NCBI GenBank assembly: GCA_016789145.1
Contig: JAEUQI010000006.1
Coordinates: forward strand, 1 to 61,251
Direction of reading: 5' to 3'
DNA length: 61,251 bases
Source: Blastocatellia bacterium
Lineage (GTDB): Bacteria; Acidobacteriota; Blastocatellia; Pyrinomonadales; Pyrinomonadaceae
Shown here: piece by piece, positions 42,521-54,639 of the stretch
Position numbering within the stretch: the stretch's first letter is position 1
How the letters are laid out: every line of letters begins with the position of its first letter
Translations under genes and position numbers: made by a program
Notes under the pieces: model-generated
Databases searched by the model: none
Seen by the model: only the letters and a program-made list of their open reading frames with translations
What the model was told of the DNA's origin: nothing

Positions 42521-45361
42521 GTGTCAGAACTAGCTAAGATCGAGGAGATATACCATGCCGCTCTGGATGTCGATCCGGACGAGCGGAAGCGCTTTGTTGC
42601 CCAAGCATGCGAAGCAGATACTTTGTTGCACGACGAAGTGATGTCACTGCTTGATTCTCACAGCCGATCTGAACATTTCATGGAGTCGCCGCCCGAAGAC
42701 CTGGCTGCGTCGCTGCTTTTTGATCAAAATTCGAGCGATCTGGTAGGAAGTGTCTTAGGCAACTATCGCGTTGTCGCACACATTGGCTCAGGTGGAATGG
42801 GCGAGGTATATATGGCCGAGGACGTCAATCTCGGCCGCAAGGCAGCTCTGAAAATACTGCCGGCACTTTTTTCCGCCGATCCCGAACGCAAAAGCCGTCT
42901 CCGTCAGGAAGCCCTCGCCGCCTCGGCACTGAATCATCCGAACATTATTACCATCTACGGCATTGAGCATTCGGGTGACGTGAGCTATATCGCAACCGAA
43001 TTCATTGATGGAAAGACTCTGAAGGAACTCATCTCCGAAGGTTCAATAGGTTGGGAAAAAGCAGTCGAGATCGTTCTTCAAACGCTCGCTGCGCTCGAAG
43101 CCGCGCATTCCGTTGGAATAATCCATCGAGACATCAAGCCGGCGAACATCATGATCCGACACGACGGCTATGTGAAGGTTCTCGATTTTGGCCTTGCCAA
43201 ACTAGTTGGCCAGAAAGAGATCTTGGCTCGAGATCTGACAAAGGCAGGCACGGTCATGGGCACCGTCGCATATATGTCGCCCGAACAAGCTCTCGGGGAG
43301 AAATTAGATTTTCGTACCGATATCTATAGCCTCGGAATGGTGTTGTATGAGATGTTGTCGGGCGAGCACCCGTTTCCGGGCACGAACGAGGGTGCACTTT
43401 ACAACGCCGCGATCAACCAAACGCCGCCGTCGATCACCGCGACGAGGTCGAACATTCCTGCCGAGCTCGATCGGATCGTCGCTCGGATGATCGCCAAAAA
43501 GGCATCGGACCGCTATCAATCGGCTCAAGAGGCACGCCAAGCTCTCATTGGTTTTCAGCAAAGAACTATCAGCGGAGCCGCATTTCATACGGTTGCCGAG
43601 CCCAAGCGACCATTTCCAAAGTACCTAATGCCGGTCGCCGCTGCTTTTCTTTTGGTATGTTCCGCGATCGCCTACTTCGCCTTTTTCTCCGAGGGTGCCG
43701 CTCCTGCCGGCTCGGCTATCGCGGCAAAGAAGATAGGCTTTACGCAGTTTACCAGCGAGGGCGATGCGGTTCTGCCTAACATTTCGCCTGACGGGAAGAC
43801 GGTCATCTTTTCGAGTCGGCGTGCCGGAAACTGGGACGTTTACTTTCAAAGGATCGGCGGTAGCAATGCGATCAACCTAACCGAAGGTTCCGATGCCGAT
43901 GATCTGCAGGCGGTCTATTCGCCGAGCGGCGACCAGATCGCCTTTCGTTCTGAGCGGTCGGGCGGCGGCATCTTTCTGATGGGAGCGACAGGTGAGAATG
44001 TCCGCAAGGTCTCCGATTCCGGCTACCATCCTGCGTTTTCGCCCGACGGAAAGCAGCTCGTCTATTCGATGTCCGGATTCGAGGATCCGATCTATCGCCA
44101 TTCAAACATCGCGGCTCTCTGGGTGTTGGATCTCGAATCGGGCCAGCGGCGTGAGATCTACAAGGGCGACGCGGTTCAACCGGCGTGGTCACCATCAGGC
44201 GAGAGGATCGCATTTTGGTCACTAGATCATGCAGGCATTCGCGACATCAAGACAATACCGTCGTCCGGAGGCGAAGCGACGCCGGTCACCTCCGATGCAG
44301 CTTTGGACTGGAATCCCGTCTGGTCGGTGGATGGCAAGCACCTTTATTTCGCGAGCAATCGTGCGGGCAATATGAATTTCTGGCGGGTCGGCATCGATCA
44401 ACGGTCGGGCGAGGTACTTGGGGCGGCCGAGCCCTTTACACTGCCGTCAGCCTACAGCCAGCATCTGGCGTTTGCCCCGGGTGGTAAGATGTTCGCGTTC
44501 GTGCAGATGGAACGCCGATCCAATATCGTCAAAATGGAGTTTGACGAAAAGAAAGAGGCATTCAAAGGCCGTCCGTCCGAGGTTACGACCGGAGCTCGGC
44601 TCGATCGCAATGTGTCGGTATCACCCGACGGCGAACGGCTAGCTTTCGATTCGACCAAAGACGGACAGGCAGACCTTTACTTGATCCGAACCGACGGCAA
44701 AGGCCTGATCCAATTGACAGACGACATTCACCGAGATCGCGCACCGAAATGGTCGCCTGACGGTGGTCGCCTGATCTTTTATTCAGATCGCTCAGGCACC
44801 AGCGAGACATGGTCTATTGATGCGAACGGCAGCGGCCTCGCTCGTGTCACCTCGAACCCAAACACATTCGGCGTGTTGTCGATATATTCTCGCGATGGCA
44901 AGCGACTATTGCAGAACATCAACGAAGGCTTTCCCAAGATATGGGACACGAGCATTCCATTCAGTGAGCAGACTCCGTTTCAGATGCCCGACGACGGCGT
45001 CCCTAATGCCTGGGCACTGGCCTACTCTTTCTCGCCTGACGGAAACAAGATAGCTCTCGGCAGAATGGGCCGGGCCGAGGATCTTTCGGGAGTATTGATC
45101 TATTCGCTTGTTAACAACAAATACGAGCAAATGACCGATTTTGGCGAGACCGCAATGTGGTTGAGCGACAGCCGACGCGTGATGTTCTTTCATCGGGACA
45201 AGGTCTATTTACTCGATACGGCCACGAAAAAGACAAAAGAGATTTTCACTGCCGATCCCGGTGAGGTACTGCAAAGCCTCACGATCTCAAACGATGACAA
45301 AAACGTCTTTCTCACCATGCAAAGTTCAGAATCGAACATTCTGATAGGCACGATCGAATAA
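42521..45361 (+). CDS. Transmembrane Ser/Thr protein kinase with TolB-like sensor domain
   Basis: A 946-residue receptor-like kinase. The glycine loop IGSGGMGEVYMAED is at about 88-101, the ATP lysine at 111 (ALKIL), then HRDIKPANIMI and DFGLAKLVG with the activation-loop GTVAYMSPEQA, all intact, so it is expected to be active. A transmembrane helix lies at about 369-391 (MPVAAAFLLVCSAIAYFAFF). The periplasmic part is a long TolB/PD40 propeller (SPDGKTVIFSSRR, SPSGDQIAFRSE, SVDGKHLYFAS and others). The GTG start is 3 nt after the sigma factor stop. It probably senses an envelope signal; no substrate is identifiable. Confidence 0.95.
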   Translation: MSELAKIEEIYHAALDVDPDERKRFVAQACEADTLLHDEVMSLLDSHSRSEHFMESPPEDLAASLLFDQNSSDLVGSVLGNYRVVAHIGSGGMGEVYMAEDVNLGRKAALKILPALFSADPERKSRLRQEALAASALNHPNIITIYGIEHSGDVSYIATEFIDGKTLKELISEGSIGWEKAVEIVLQTLAALEAAHSVGIIHRDIKPANIMIRHDGYVKVLDFGLAKLVGQKEILARDLTKAGTVMGTVAYMSPEQALGEKLDFRTDIYSLGMVLYEMLSGEHPFPGTNEGALYNAAINQTPPSITATRSNIPAELDRIVARMIAKKASDRYQSAQEARQALIGFQQRTISGAAFHTVAEPKRPFPKYLMPVAAAFLLVCSAIAYFAFFSEGAAPAGSAIAAKKIGFTQFTSEGDAVLPNISPDGKTVIFSSRRAGNWDVYFQRIGGSNAINLTEGSDADDLQAVYSPSGDQIAFRSERSGGGIFLMGATGENVRKVSDSGYHPAFSPDGKQLVYSMSGFEDPIYRHSNIAALWVLDLESGQRREIYKGDAVQPAWSPSGERIAFWSLDHAGIRDIKTIPSSGGEATPVTSDAALDWNPVWSVDGKHLYFASNRAGNMNFWRVGIDQRSGEVLGAAEPFTLPSAYSQHLAFAPGGKMFAFVQMERRSNIVKMEFDEKKEAFKGRPSEVTTGARLDRNVSVSPDGERLAFDSTKDGQADLYLIRTDGKGLIQLTDDIHRDRAPKWSPDGGRLIFYSDRSGTSETWSIDANGSGLARVTSNPNTFGVLSIYSRDGKRLLQNINEGFPKIWDTSIPFSEQTPFQMPDDGVPNAWALAYSFSPDGNKIALGRMGRAEDLSGVLIYSLVNNKYEQMTDFGETAMWLSDSRRVMFFHRDKVYLLDTATKKTKEIFTADPGEVLQSLTISNDDKNVFLTMQSSESNILIGTIE

Positions 45362-45381
45362 GATCTGTAGCCTCGGATGCA

Positions 45382-45750
45382 TCACTTTACGACGACCGGC
45401 TGCTTTATCTTCTTTTTCCCAAATCCCCAACGAAACGGCGTCGGCAACCACGAAACGCCACCGATCCGCACGCCTAGATACATTATCCCGGCGACAAACT
45501 TATTCTTCTGCTTCACACACCGATAAAGCCGCTTGTCCGAAGCCCGCCGCTCCTTCTCCGTTCCGCCAAAATAATAATCCTTGTCATGCTCAACACAGCA
45601 TTCACAATAATTCCCATCCGGAAACAACGTGCAGTTGTCCGAATTGAAATCAGGAGGCATCACGCGAGTTTGGCTCGTCTGGGGGAATGTCGTGACCGAA
45701 ACCCCAAAGATGACCAATAGTACAAAGGAAACAAAGCGACTTTTTTGCAC
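45382..45750 (-). CDS. Small secreted phospholipase A2-like protein
   Basis: A 122-residue exported protein with a signal peptide (FVLLVIFGVSVTTFPQ). The core CECCVEHDKDYYFGGTEKERRASD matches the phospholipase A2 active-site pattern CCxxHDxxY, with the His-Asp pair and a following helix RLYRCVKQKN; six cysteines could form disulfides. The C-terminal GVRIGGVSWLPTPFRWGFGKKK is basic and aromatic. If active it would cleave the sn-2 ester of phospholipids outside the cytoplasm, but calcium-loop residues cannot be verified by eye. It converges with the kinase gene. Confidence 0.6.
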   Translation of the reverse strand: MQKSRFVSFVLLVIFGVSVTTFPQTSQTRVMPPDFNSDNCTLFPDGNYCECCVEHDKDYYFGGTEKERRASDKRLYRCVKQKNKFVAGIMYLGVRIGGVSWLPTPFRWGFGKKKIKQPVVVK

Positions 45751-45807
45751 GTTGCTGATTATATGCTCGGTATGGCGAAAATGCGAGGTTTTGTAGTACT
45801 TGGTTTT

Positions 45808-45889
45808 GGCTACGCCCTAAACGCAGTGCGGTCGTGGCTTGCCCGACCGTAAGCATCACCCCTAAAACCTCTCGGAGGCTATGCCTCCA
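45808..45889. repeat. Left 82-bp inverted repeat of the RAYT element
   Basis: The outer part contains AAACGCAGTGCGGTCG and CTTGCCCGACCGT, able to form a CGGTCG/CGACCG hairpin. The inner end is the palindrome GGAGGCTATGCCTCC. It matches the reverse complement of 46491-46572 across the whole outer 40 bp with a few transitions, and again at the inner palindrome. Confidence 0.85.
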
Positions 45890-45893
45890 CTCT

Positions 45894-46436
45894 TCACCGA
45901 TGCCATTGGATCTTGTCGCGGTCAACCAATAGCGGTTCATTTTCGAGCGGCTTTCCGTTCCAAATGCGAGCACTTGACCACATCCAATCGTTCGGATGAT
46001 CGACATGTTCGGCTCGAACAGGATTTAGATGTGTATATTGAATACGCTGCCACAACATCTGTTCGCTCCAAAGCAGCCTCGTGTTCGGGTGTTTCTGCCA
46101 AACCATAAAATCCGAGCCGTCGCTTTGGTGCGGTATTCTTAACTTTTCGAGCGATTCTCGATGTTCGTTCTCTTTCAGATGGTCAATTATCCGGCGGCTT
46201 CCTATGCCTTTCACAAATCGAAATATGTCCTTCGAATCTACTTTGCTGTCGGTCACCAAATGCAAATGGTCGAGCATTATCACGTAGGCAAATATCAGAA
46301 ACTTGCCGGAACGCCGAGCTTCACTTAACGCTTCGCACATCAAGCGAGCCAAAGCGTCCGTTCGAAATATCGGCAGACGGTCTTTGGTGACTGCTGTTAA
46401 GTAATAAGCAGGATTGTCTCGTGATATTCGAAACAT
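45894..46436 (-). CDS. REP-associated tyrosine transposase (Y1_Tnp, RAYT)
   Basis: A 180-residue HUH-type transposase of the RAYT group. It shows PAYYLTAVTKDRLPIF near the start, the metal-binding HxH in MLDHLHLVTD, a basic helix (RFVKGIGSRRIIDHL) and QYTHLNPVRAEHV, where the tyrosine aligns with the conserved Tyr of the family. RAYTs nick single-stranded palindromic REP DNA next to a conserved tetranucleotide. The gene appears intact, with its stop 4 nt from the left repeat. It is likely responsible for at least one of the palindromic repeat families seen in this window, though which one is not shown by sequence alone. Confidence 0.9.
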   Translation of the reverse strand: MFRISRDNPAYYLTAVTKDRLPIFRTDALARLMCEALSEARRSGKFLIFAYVIMLDHLHLVTDSKVDSKDIFRFVKGIGSRRIIDHLKENEHRESLEKLRIPHQSDGSDFMVWQKHPNTRLLWSEQMLWQRIQYTHLNPVRAEHVDHPNDWMWSSARIWNGKPLENEPLLVDRDKIQWHR

Positions 46437-46490
46437 ACGCAGACCTGTTGGATTCTGCTTTAATTTGTTTGATCACGCAAGGCGAAGAAC

Positions 46491-46572
46491 TGGAGGCATA
46501 ACCTCCGGGAGTCTTTGTATGGGCTTTCGACGGTCGGGCAAGCCGCGACCGCACTGCGTTTGGGGCATAGCC
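46491..46572. repeat. Right 82-bp inverted repeat of the RAYT element
   Basis: Inverted counterpart of 45808-45889. It begins at the inner palindrome-like GGAGGCATAACCTCC and ends with GACCGCACTGCGTTTGGGGC. The two ends differ most in the middle third. Confidence 0.85.
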
Positions 46573-47154
46573 GAGGAACCTTCGATCAAGGGCTTCGAAT
46601 GGAGCCTCGCCCGCAGAATTTCATTGAAACAGCGTACCATCTATGATATGCTGAATAATGACCGCAATTCATGTGGCAACTAGATCTTTGATAACTGAAG
46701 CAAAAGCCCGTTCGCGAAAATTTCTGTAAGACATTGTCTTACATTTTTTTTCAAATTCGGCCAAAAATGGACGTGTTGTACTCGTAACACTATTACTATC
46801 AACGGTTTACACGTTTCAAAAAGCTCTGAAACGTGCCTTTGATGAAATTCGCAGAAGTAACGGTAACTATTGATACCAATAGAGTTACACGTTCCAAGAA
46901 ATTCTGAAACGGCTTTTGATCGCCTGATCGGCTGCTCAAAGTTAACTGTTGATATCGCTAGAGATACGGCGTTCCGGCAAGATCGGCGTTTCACGGAAAA
47001 TGCGAGAAAACCCCGCGCCGAAACACGGCTTGGAATTTTTTTTCTGAAAATCGAGCGAAAAACAGCGTGCAAAACGCGTAAGTCATTTAGAAACAATGAT
47101 TTCCCTGTCCGGAGCACTGTCCGGACAAGCCCCGGACAAGGTCAGGACAAAGAA
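46573..47154. other. Non-coding stretch with structured element B
   Basis: No credible gene lies here. From 46725 there is a perfect TGTAAGACA-T-TGTCTTACA palindrome (46725-46743) followed by a T run. Three degenerate units of about 79 bp follow. Each has a GTAAC..../GTTAC-type arm pair (clearest at 46863-46888, with CTATTG/CAATAG) and a CGTTYCA-N8-TGRAACG hairpin (46810-46835, 46890-46911, and a decayed copy from 46970). Then come repeated CGGACA motifs up to the glyA terminator. Motif content and order match the stretch at 30769-31061. Confidence 0.65.
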
Positions 47155-47181
47155 AAATGGCTGCCTTGATCGGCAGCCACG
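47155..47181 (-). terminator. Rho-independent terminator of the glyA operon
   Basis: TGGCTGCC (47160-47167) and GGCAGCCA (47174-47181) form an 8-bp stem with a 6-nt loop. On the minus strand it is followed by TTTTTC. It lies 22 nt after the glyA stop. Confidence 0.92.
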
Positions 47182-47203
47182 GTGTAACTAAGATCTGGCG
47201 GAA

Positions 47204-48505
47204 TTAAAGACTGGTGATCGATACACGTTCACTATGCTCAGTCTTGTACATTGGATAGCGTGACGTCAGCTCAGCGACGTCGCGACGGACGTTTGTTTTG
47301 ACATCTTCGGACTCAGGGTCGTGGATGATGGCGGCGATCATGTTGCCGATGGCACGCATGTCGTCTTCGTTCATGCCGCGAGTCGTCAGGGCAGGCGTTC
47401 CGACGCGGATGCCTGAGGCGACGAACGGTTTCTGAGTGTCGAACGGGATCGTGTTCTTGTTGACGGTGATGTGGACCTCGTCAAGAGCCTTTTCCGCCTC
47501 TTTGCCGGTGATGCCTTTGCCGTCCATGTAAACATCGACGAGCAGAAGATGATTGTCAGTGCCGCCCGAGACGATGCGAAGGCCGGCTGCGGTCAATGTT
47601 TCGGCAAGTGCTTTGGCGTTATCGAGAACCTGTTGCTGATAAGACTTGAACTCAGGCTTAAGAGCCTCGCCGAATGCTACCGCTTTCGCAGCAATGATGT
47701 GGATAAGCGGGCCGCCTTGGACGCCGGGGAAGACACGTTTGTTCAGGTCGGCCGCAAATTGCTCTTTGCACATCGCCATTCCGCCGCGAGGTCCGCGAAG
47801 AGTCTTATGCGTTGTCGTAGTCACAAAATCGCAATGCGGAACCGGCGAAGGATGCAGGCCAACGGCGACAAGCCCCGCGATATGAGCGATGTCCGCCATC
47901 ACCAACGCACCGACGCTCCGAGCGATCTCGCCGATGCGTTCGAAATCGATGATCCGCGGATACGCAGAGGCACCGCAGATGAGCAGCTTCGGACGCGATT
48001 CTTCTGCCTTTTTCTGTAACTCGTCGTAGTCGATCTGTTCGGTGTCTTGATTGACGCCATAGTCGGCGACTTTGTAGTTGATGCCCGAGAAATTCAGCGG
48101 ATGCCCGTGCGTAAGATGACCGCCGTGAGCCAAGCTCATGCCAAGGATCGTGTCGCCGTGCTCGAGAGCCGCAAGCAATACGGCCATATTTGCCTGAGCA
48201 CCGCTATGCGGCTGAACATTCGCATGATCGCAGCCGAAAAGCTGCTTCGCGCGATCGATTGCGAGATTTTCGACAACGTCAGCAAACTCGCAACCGCCGT
48301 AATAGCGTTTCGCAGGATAGCCTTCGGCATACTTGTTCGTAAAAACCGTGCCCATCGTCTGCAGCACGGCTTCGGAAACAAAATTCTCCGAAGCAATTAG
48401 CTCCAAACCATCGGTCTGGCGACGAACTTCGCTATTGATGGCATCGGCAACTATGGGATCGGTATCGGCTACGTTTGCGGTAAAGAAATTGTTCATGATG
48501 TTCAT
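47204..48505 (-). CDS. glyA: Serine hydroxymethyltransferase
   Basis: Converts serine and tetrahydrofolate to glycine and 5,10-methylene-tetrahydrofolate in one-carbon metabolism. The 433-residue PLP enzyme shows [41 protein letters not shown], the Schiff-base lysine in [15 protein letters not shown] (about residue 237) and [10 protein letters not shown]. Two in-frame ATGs (48505 and 48496) are possible. It is the last gene of an operon, 3 nt after ligA, and is followed by a strong terminator. Confidence 0.97.
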   Translation of the reverse strand: MNIMNNFFTANVADTDPIVADAINSEVRRQTDGLELIASENFVSEAVLQTMGTVFTNKYAEGYPAKRYYGGCEFADVVENLAIDRAKQLFGCDHANVQPHSGAQANMAVLLAALEHGDTILGMSLAHGGHLTHGHPLNFSGINYKVADYGVNQDTEQIDYDELQKKAEESRPKLLICGASAYPRIIDFERIGEIARSVGALVMADIAHIAGLVAVGLHPSPVPHCDFVTTTTHKTLRGPRGGMAMCKEQFAADLNKRVFPGVQGGPLIHIIAAKAVAFGEALKPEFKSYQQQVLDNAKALAETLTAAGLRIVSGGTDNHLLLVDVYMDGKGITGKEAEKALDEVHITVNKNTIPFDTQKPFVASGIRVGTPALTTRGMNEDDMRAIGNMIAAIIHDPESEDVKTNVRRDVAELTSRYPMYKTEHSERVSITSL

Positions 48506-48508
48506 ATA

Positions 48509-51521
<3,013 letters not shown>

Positions 51522-51522
51522 A

Positions 51523-52275
51523 TCAATCCTTGTAAAGTAGATAAGCCGGCTGTTCGTTGTCGCGATAAAATCCACGGCAGACCATTCCAAAATCGAACGC
51601 CGTTTGAAACTCCTTGCGAATACGCAGTTGTTCAGCCTTTGCTTTTTCAGGATCGCTCGCAACCAAGCCGAGCCAGTCATTCATGATCTGAACCGTCGCA
51701 GTTGGTTCGCGTCCTTCGATGTACTTTTCGCCATTGGCAAGTGCAATGACTTTAGGGCTTTCGAGGTGCCATTCAGCAAACAGACGATCGCTTGCGAGTC
51801 CGAAGCTTTGACCTGACATCTCAGGTGCTGTCGAATAGTCGGTCCCGTAGAAATCCTCCTGAATCTCAGAGATCGTGGCGCCAAGCTTTTCGAGATTGAA
51901 ATAAGCGTTGCGTGCTTTGATAGGTTCAAAGGTCCACTTGATATAGCGGACGCCTTCGGCCAAAGCTCGGTCACGCTGTACCCATTTGAGTTTGCCGCCG
52001 ATCCCGTGGCTTTGATAATCAGAATGAACGGCTGTCATATGAGAGTAAAACGCACGTTCGCCACGCATGAATGCCGGCACGCTCAAGCCAAAGCCGATCA
52101 AACGATCGCCATCATAAGCTCCGAGCGAAAATCCGCCGGCGTTCTTAGTGACGATCAAATGTCTAACGGGCGACAATTCGACTTCGGGCAACGCGAAAAC
52201 ATCACGTTGCAATTGGACGCAAGCAGCAAGCTCATCCATTGTCGTGCATTCGCGAATATTGATCTCTACCGACAT
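51523..52275 (-). CDS. GNAT-family acetyltransferase
   Basis: A 250-residue GNAT-fold protein. Residues about 1-150 contain the acyl-CoA region (GYDGDRLIGFGLSV-like strand, HMTAVHSDYQSHGIGGKLKWVQRDRAL with QSHGIGG as motif A, and YIKWTFEPIKARNAYFNLEKLGA). The C-terminal half is family-specific and resembles predicted GNATs of about 270 residues whose substrate is unknown. The ATG at 52275 gives MSVEINIRECTTMDEL and is preferred over the TTG at 52299. It is the first gene of the minus-strand operon GNAT, Rieske oxygenase, ligA, glyA, with gaps of 1, 1 and 3 nt. Confidence 0.85.
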   Translation of the reverse strand: MSVEINIRECTTMDELAACVQLQRDVFALPEVELSPVRHLIVTKNAGGFSLGAYDGDRLIGFGLSVPAFMRGERAFYSHMTAVHSDYQSHGIGGKLKWVQRDRALAEGVRYIKWTFEPIKARNAYFNLEKLGATISEIQEDFYGTDYSTAPEMSGQSFGLASDRLFAEWHLESPKVIALANGEKYIEGREPTATVQIMNDWLGLVASDPEKAKAEQLRIRKEFQTAFDFGMVCRGFYRDNEQPAYLLYKD

Positions 52276-52402
52276 TTTCGTAATAAGGAATGCTAACAAA
52301 TCAGTGACAATTACGCGAAAATTAAGTCTTAACTTTTGGCGGCACTGTTTGTTATTATTAGTAGTGGCTCACGCGAGCCGTCTAGTTCTCACAAAATCGA
52401 TC

Positions 52403-53941
52403 ATGACACCGCAATCAGAACTCGAACTTCAGGGGAATTTCCTGACGCATCCGTTTGCCGAATTGGCAGCGGAGATCCGCGAGGCCAAACTCGACGGAAG
52501 CTTGCGGTGTGCCCATGGTGACAAGAAGTGCATATTCTACTTTAAGGCGGGCCGCCTTAAGTTCGCCGTTTCAAATTCTCGTTCTTCCCGGATCTTTGAG
52601 CGGATGTTGAATCGGGGAAAGATGAGTCGCGAGGACATTCTGAAGATACCAAATTTCCAGAACGACTTTGAATTCACTTCATTTCTTGTCGATACAGGTT
52701 TCCTCAGCAAGGATGACGTTGAACGCCTGTTTGTCGCGCAGATCGAAGGAATAATGATCGACGCCCTATCATGGCCGGATGGACAGTGGACGTTCACATC
52801 GTTAGTCCGCCTTCGAGATGGTCTTGAGTTCGACATTCGGGTCCGCAAAATGCTTGTCGACGCAGCTCGCGTTCTGCCGATCGACACAGTGCTACGGCGG
52901 TTTCGCAGTTTGAATGAGGAATTCAAGTTGGGCGGCAAGGTCGGACGCGATATAGAACTGTTGCCGAATGAACAGAAGCTACTTTCGATGTTTCTCGATG
53001 AGCCGTTGCGGGCCCGCGACCTTGCACCTCAGTCCGGCATTCCCGAGCACGAAGCCGTAAAGTCGCTTTACGTTCTATGGCTCGGCGGTTATTTGATAAG
53101 GCAGGAATGGAATCCCGCATTCAGTGAAATGTCCGTTGCCAATTTGCAATCAGCCAAGCTGGAACTCAAGCAAGAGGCAAAGCTGCACGTTACAGCAGCC
53201 CCAACTCCTAAGAAGGACGAGCCGAAGGTCGAAGCCGCGGTTCCGGTCGTGGAAGAAGCGGCGATCACGGTCGACGAATACCTAGATCGCGTCGAGAACG
53301 CTGAGACCTACTACGACCTAATAGGTGTCGAGCACAAAGCCGAGATCGCCGACATTAAGCGAGCTTACTTCAACCTCGCCAAACAGTTTCACCCCGACCA
53401 TTTTCACAAGGCGGGCGATGAGATGTTACGCCGTGTCCAAGCCGCATTCACCAAGCTCTCGCAAGCTCACGATACGCTGCGCTCGACGGACTCGCGTGAG
53501 ACTTACGACTTCAAGATCAGGCGCGAGATTGCGGAGAAAGAGAAGCAACAGAAGGCCGGCACATACGAGGAGTTGTCGGTTCAAATGCAGCAGGCGAACG
53601 AGAGTTTTGAGCAAGGCTTCAGCCTATTGATGGATGGCAACGCCGAGGCTGCGGAGACCTTCCTCGCCCGTGCTGCTCATTTCGCACCTAAGAACGCGAA
53701 GTACCGTGCCTACTACGGCAAAGCTCTCGCGGCAAACGACAAACAGCGTCATAAGGCCGAAAATGAGATGCAGACAGCCGTGAAGCTCGATAGTAATAAC
53801 CCAACATACAGGCTGATGCTTGCCGAGTTCTTCATTCAAATGAACCTAATGAAACGTGCGGAAGGCGAACTCAACCGACTACTCGCGATCTTCCCGAGCA
53901 ACCGTGAGGCAAGAGAAATGCTTGCGGAGATCAAAAGTTAG
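52403..53941 (+). CDS. DUF4388-DnaJ-TPR protein
   Basis: A 512-residue cytoplasmic protein. The N-terminal DUF4388 domain (LELQGNFLTHPFAELAAEIREAKLDGSLRCAHGDKKCIFYFKAGRLKFA) is typical of Deltaproteobacteria and Acidobacteriota signalling proteins. A J domain at about 320-385 has YYDLIGVEHKAEIADIKRAYFNLAKQFHPD, with the HPD intact. TPR-like repeats follow (AETFLARAAHFAPKNAKYRAYYGKALAAN, AVKLDSNNPTYRLMLAEFFIQM). It should recruit DnaK through HPD and bind partners through the TPRs. The long frame upstream of the ATG at 52403 is not coding. The next two genes follow on the same strand. Confidence 0.88.
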   Translation: MTPQSELELQGNFLTHPFAELAAEIREAKLDGSLRCAHGDKKCIFYFKAGRLKFAVSNSRSSRIFERMLNRGKMSREDILKIPNFQNDFEFTSFLVDTGFLSKDDVERLFVAQIEGIMIDALSWPDGQWTFTSLVRLRDGLEFDIRVRKMLVDAARVLPIDTVLRRFRSLNEEFKLGGKVGRDIELLPNEQKLLSMFLDEPLRARDLAPQSGIPEHEAVKSLYVLWLGGYLIRQEWNPAFSEMSVANLQSAKLELKQEAKLHVTAAPTPKKDEPKVEAAVPVVEEAAITVDEYLDRVENAETYYDLIGVEHKAEIADIKRAYFNLAKQFHPDHFHKAGDEMLRRVQAAFTKLSQAHDTLRSTDSRETYDFKIRREIAEKEKQQKAGTYEELSVQMQQANESFEQGFSLLMDGNAEAAETFLARAAHFAPKNAKYRAYYGKALAANDKQRHKAENEMQTAVKLDSNNPTYRLMLAEFFIQMNLMKRAEGELNRLLAIFPSNREAREMLAEIKS

Positions 53942-54026
53942 CGGAATTATTGGCAACATTAGCGACATTGAGACTTGATATTTTGGTGCCAGAAGGGCCA
54001 AACTAAATGTTGCCTTTATCCTGCGA

Positions 54027-54638
54027 ATGAAGTTTATTGAATCGGACCATCAACTAGTTAGATCTGCCGAAGACTGCGATGAATTTGAGTGCTTCCCTGC
54101 GGGGCATTCAGTCCGATTGGCGAAGCGTGCCGATGAACTCGCGGTTGTGTTCGGGCTGAGCGACTTTGACAGGTCAGTTCTCCAACAGGCAGCACTCATC
54201 CGTAACGTCGGCGAGCGGATCATGGGCCGCGATTACATCCGCGAAGCCCGCATCTTGACCGCCGAAGAACGCCTCGACCTAGAACGTCACCCTGTCATCG
54301 GCGAACAAGCCGCCGCCAAACTCGGCCTCGGCCGCGGCGTCCAACTCGTTGTCCGCTGGCACCACGAATACTGGAACGGCAGCGGCTATCCTGACAGACT
54401 CGAACGCAACCAGATCCCAATTTCTGCGCGATTATTGCGCGTCGTGGATACGTATTTTTCGCTGACGAACGCCCGCCCGTTCCGTGCCGCAATGTCAGAT
54501 GAATTGGCTCGCAAGCACCTGGTCGATTGGGCAGGGATCGAATTCGATCCATCAGTCGTTGCCGCTTTCCTCGAACTTCCGCCGGTCGAGACATCAGCGG
54601 AAGCGTCGGCCGAGCGAACTGAGGAGGTTGCCGTTTAG
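54027..54638 (+). CDS. Degenerate HD-GYP domain protein
   Basis: A 203-residue protein aligned to the HD-GYP phosphodiesterase domain. It keeps GHSVRLAKRADELA, the ERHPVIGEQAAAKLG segment, HHEYWNGSGYPD and VVDTYFSLTNARPFRAA. The metal-binding HD of the usual LLHDIGK is replaced by RN (ALIRNVGER), and the D of HHExxDG is N. Cyclic-di-GMP hydrolysis is therefore doubtful, and the protein may instead bind a ligand or partner. The next gene begins 1 nt after its stop. Confidence 0.8.
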   Translation: MKFIESDHQLVRSAEDCDEFECFPAGHSVRLAKRADELAVVFGLSDFDRSVLQQAALIRNVGERIMGRDYIREARILTAEERLDLERHPVIGEQAAAKLGLGRGVQLVVRWHHEYWNGSGYPDRLERNQIPISARLLRVVDTYFSLTNARPFRAAMSDELARKHLVDWAGIEFDPSVVAAFLELPPVETSAEASAERTEEVAV

Positions 54639-54639
54639 C

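Larger units (their letters stand above)
45808..46572 (-). mobile_element. RAYT element bounded by 82-bp inverted repeats
   Basis: A transposase gene of the REP-associated tyrosine transposase type lies between two near-identical 82-bp sequences in inverted orientation (45808-45889 and 46491-46572). The whole unit is 765 bp. Elements of this kind usually stay put and mobilise the small palindromic repeats, rather than behaving as insertion sequences. No target-site duplication was recognised. Confidence 0.8.

Noticed and set aside
46680..47117. A 145-codon open frame on the minus strand downstream of glyA
   Set aside because: It lies inside the repeated hairpin region, begins without a ribosome-binding site and its protein repeats simply mirror the roughly 79-bp DNA repeats. 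The similar region at 30769-31061 does not keep the same frame.
46725..47154. CRISPR-like array interpretation of the repeated units downstream of glyA
   Set aside because: Only about three degenerate units of about 79 bp with imperfect repeats, no constant spacer length and no cas genes nearby.
51522..51680. N-terminal extension of the Rieske oxygenase
   Set aside because: It overlaps the 3' end of the GNAT gene and reads as basic low-quality sequence. The ATG at 51521 gives the expected family start.
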